Source: Desulfobacterales bacterium
Lineage (GTDB): Bacteria > Desulfobacterota > Desulfobacteria > Desulfobacterales > RPRI01
NCBI GenBank assembly: GCA_020052975.1
Contig: JAGVOC010000403.1
Location: 1-6,735 of the forward strand
Length of the DNA stretch: 6,735 bases
Direction: 5' to 3'
The position numbers and the translations under genes are program-made. This document shows, piece after piece, positions 5,824 through 6,735 of the stretch; the stretch's first letter is position 1; each line of letters begins with the position of its first letter. Below the pieces are notes generated by a model, which saw only the letters and a program-made list of their open reading frames with translations, had not been told where the DNA came from and did no database searches.

Positions 5824-6468
5824 TTAATCCCCCTTTGGTAAGGGGGAATCAGAAGGATTCTTCAATGCATTTCTGATTTTAGCTGTTACTCTTTTTAAAT
5901 CCGGTGATCTTCCTCTGAGTCTCTCAGCCCATGCTCTGCCGGGATGGAGTATATCCCACTCTGATTTGGCCTGATCATACCTCCCGGAGCCAGGATCATG
6001 ATTGCCGAACCCGTCAACGACTGTATTCCAGAGCGGCCTGTATTTTCTGATCAATGCAGCTTCTACAATCGTAATCATAATGCTTTCTTCGCCTTTTAGG
6101 ATAATAAACCGGCATTTAAAGTCCTTAATATTCAAGCCAGCGCATTGTTTTATGCTTCTTGCGTGTTCGCTCAATCTCTGGGACAGGGTGGCGTCGTCTT
6201 CGCTTCCTTCTCGTGCAGTCCGCCATCCCTTCGGTACGGCCTTACCAACATAGATCGGCTGGGTGCATTCAGTAATGTTAACGCAAGAAATTTTCTTGTA
6301 CAGGTCAAAATTTCCCAAATAATAAAGGCTGTACACTCCTGTGCCGATGAAAGATTCCGGGGGCGGCAAATGATATGCGGGGGTCTGATTCAGAAAGGTT
6401 ATCGACTCGTTTATTATGGCGTGAACCTTAGGCGATTTGAAAATATGCCTGGTCGGATTGAACTCCAT
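5824..6468 (-). CDS. Eco29kI-family GIY-YIG type II restriction endonuclease
   Basis: A 214-residue protein, the same length I recall for Eco29kI, which cuts CCGCGG as a GIY-YIG enzyme. Catalytic candidates: Y46 in GVY, Y73 in YVG (PIYVGKA), R98, H102, E136 in IVEAALI, and N148 in PLWN. Their spacings (27, 25, 4, 34, 12) agree with the reported Eco29kI set Y49, Y76, R104, H108, E142, N154 except for three residues fewer in one loop, so the enzyme looks intact. VVDGFGNHDPGSGRY (150-164) and the WDILHPGRAW block (171-180) are further family features. An in-frame stop at 6484-6486 limits the start to ATG 6466-6468; no clear ribosome-binding site precedes it. Residues from about 206 onward, and the stop, come from a hairpin repeat. 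Its site is not readable from sequence; CCGCGG is only the relative's site. Convergent with the methyltransferase, stop codons 54 bases apart. Confidence 0.92.
   Translation of the reverse strand: MEFNPTRHIFKSPKVHAIINESITFLNQTPAYHLPPPESFIGTGVYSLYYLGNFDLYKKISCVNITECTQPIYVGKAVPKGWRTAREGSEDDATLSQRLSEHARSIKQCAGLNIKDFKCRFIILKGEESIMITIVEAALIRKYRPLWNTVVDGFGNHDPGSGRYDQAKSEWDILHPGRAWAERLRGRSPDLKRVTAKIRNALKNPSDSPLPKGD
5828..5847. repeat. ccccctt/aaggggg hairpin repeat at the 3' end of the endonuclease gene
   Basis: tccccctt (5828-5835) and aaggggga (5840-5847) form an 8-bp stem with loop tggt. Pyrimidine/purine hairpins of this form are common dispersed intergenic repeats in related environmental genomes. 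Here it encodes the last residues of the endonuclease, SPLPKG, and lies next to its stop at 5824-5826. Confidence 0.65.
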
Positions 6469-6632
6469 TTGAAGCTTATAGTACTACATGACCGGCTCGC
6501 GAAACAAGAAGAACTTTTCAATTTCGGTTTTCCGGATTTAGTGTTTGACACTATCTATAAAGCATTCTTGCCTTGATTTTCTCAGGCTGTTTCGTGTTTT
6601 ATATTGCTAACTGATAATCCAAGGAGGATTTT
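6469..6632. other. Divergent intergenic region, endonuclease gene (left) and purH-like gene (right)
   Basis: A 164-base region carrying the starts of two divergent genes. The notable element is the dyad at 6538-6554. For the rightward gene, TTGATT (6573-6578) and TATATT (6600-6605) look promoter-like but are 21 bases apart, so no promoter is called. For the leftward gene, minus-strand TATAAG (6474-6479) lies six bases from the ATG and could give a near-leaderless transcript, but has no good -35. Confidence 0.45.
6538..6559 (-). promoter_or_regulatory. Candidate promoter -10 and operator dyad for the endonuclease gene
   Basis: A perfect dyad tagtgt (6539-6544) / acacta (6548-6553) with a 3-base spacer fits TTAG-N9-CTA(A/T), the skeleton of the operator at 4068-4088. 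On the minus strand a TATAGA hexamer (6554-6559) overlaps the dyad by one base, as TATAAT does at the other site. No -35 match is visible 17 bases upstream. The leader to ATG 6468 would be about 75 bases. Confidence 0.35.
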
Positions 6633-6735
6633 ATGTCGGATATAAAGAAAATGTACAAGACCATTATGGAAGATCATTTCCCCGGGGAGATGGTGATAAA
6701 GTTTGGTGACCGGACATTGATATACAAAAAGAAAA
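6633..6735 (+). CDS. purH: Probable phosphoribosylaminoimidazolecarboxamide formyltransferase (PurH-type), N-terminal fragment
   Basis: Only 34 residues are visible before the window ends. The start ATG 6633 is firm: AAGGAGG (6621-6627) lies five bases upstream. The N-terminus, SDIKKMYKTIMEDHFPGEMV then IKFGDRTLIYKKK, resembles the beginning of the purH-type AICAR transformylase found in Desulfovibrio-like and related bacteria, which adds the last formyl carbon in purine synthesis. The match comes from memory of a short segment. A core biosynthetic gene here would mark the right edge of the island. Confidence 0.58.
   Translation, partial: MSDIKKMYKTIMEDHFPGEMVIKFGDRTLIYKKK

Noticed and set aside
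6545..6550. Plus-strand TTGACA as a -35 for the purH-like gene
   Set aside because: No -10-like hexamer lies 16-18 bases downstream; the match falls inside the dyad.
6145..6576. 143-residue plus-strand open frame over the endonuclease gene
   Set aside because: It is antisense to a well-supported restriction endonuclease and its start lies mid-gene without a ribosome-binding site. Its last 30 residues look protein-like, but nothing recognisable supports it.
1..6735. Absence of CCGCGG from the window as evidence of site avoidance
   Set aside because: I found none by eye, but fewer than one is expected in 6.7 kb at this base composition, so the absence is uninformative.

Overview
The window (about 6.7 kb, G+C in the mid-forties) looks like a small defence or DNA-metabolism island between two ordinary chromosomal genes of an environmental Gram-negative bacterium. 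The left flank is the tail of a gene resembling the YkgJ (CxxCxxCC, metal-chelating) family. The right flank is the start of a probable purH-type AICAR transformylase gene. These flanks, together with short REP-like palindromes (atgcc..gacttg..cgg..gcat and a ccccctt/aaggggg hairpin), recall Desulfobacterota or Nitrospirota-like genomes. That placement is inference; no rRNA or other marker is present.

Layout. (1) 2-382: 3' end of the YkgJ-like gene. (2) 383-718: gene-free stretch with two hairpin repeats. (3) 719-3380: two-gene operon, a TM0106-family protein (Cas4/RecB-like Fe-S nuclease domain fused to a C-terminal RNase H/DEDD-like domain) followed 13 bases later by a YfbR-like HD deoxynucleotidase whose N-terminal half looks like a degenerate second HD copy. 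(4) 3381-3652: non-coding. (5) 3653-4045: a 130-residue GIY-YIG-like protein. (6) 4109-5769: a Phd/YefM-type DNA-binding protein and an amino-type (TSPPY) DNA methyltransferase, driven by a full-consensus sigma70 promoter (TTGACA-17-TATAAT) with a 9-bp-arm palindrome over its -10. (7) 5824-6468, minus strand: an Eco29kI-family GIY-YIG type II restriction endonuclease, convergent with the methyltransferase, with hairpins between the two stop codons. (8) 6633 onward: start of the purH-like gene.

How it may work. The methyltransferase and Eco29kI-like endonuclease form a probable type II restriction-modification system. Where a controller (C) protein might be expected, the gene in front of the methyltransferase encodes a Phd/YefM antitoxin-like protein with no toxin gene beside it. 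A dyad of the same shape (TTAG-N9-CTA[A/T]) occurs upstream of the endonuclease gene, placed over a -10-like hexamer in the same way as over the methyltransferase promoter. This suggests, without proving it, that the Phd-like protein regulates both halves. The upstream nuclease plus nucleotidase operon could be a second defence module or a DNA-repair module.
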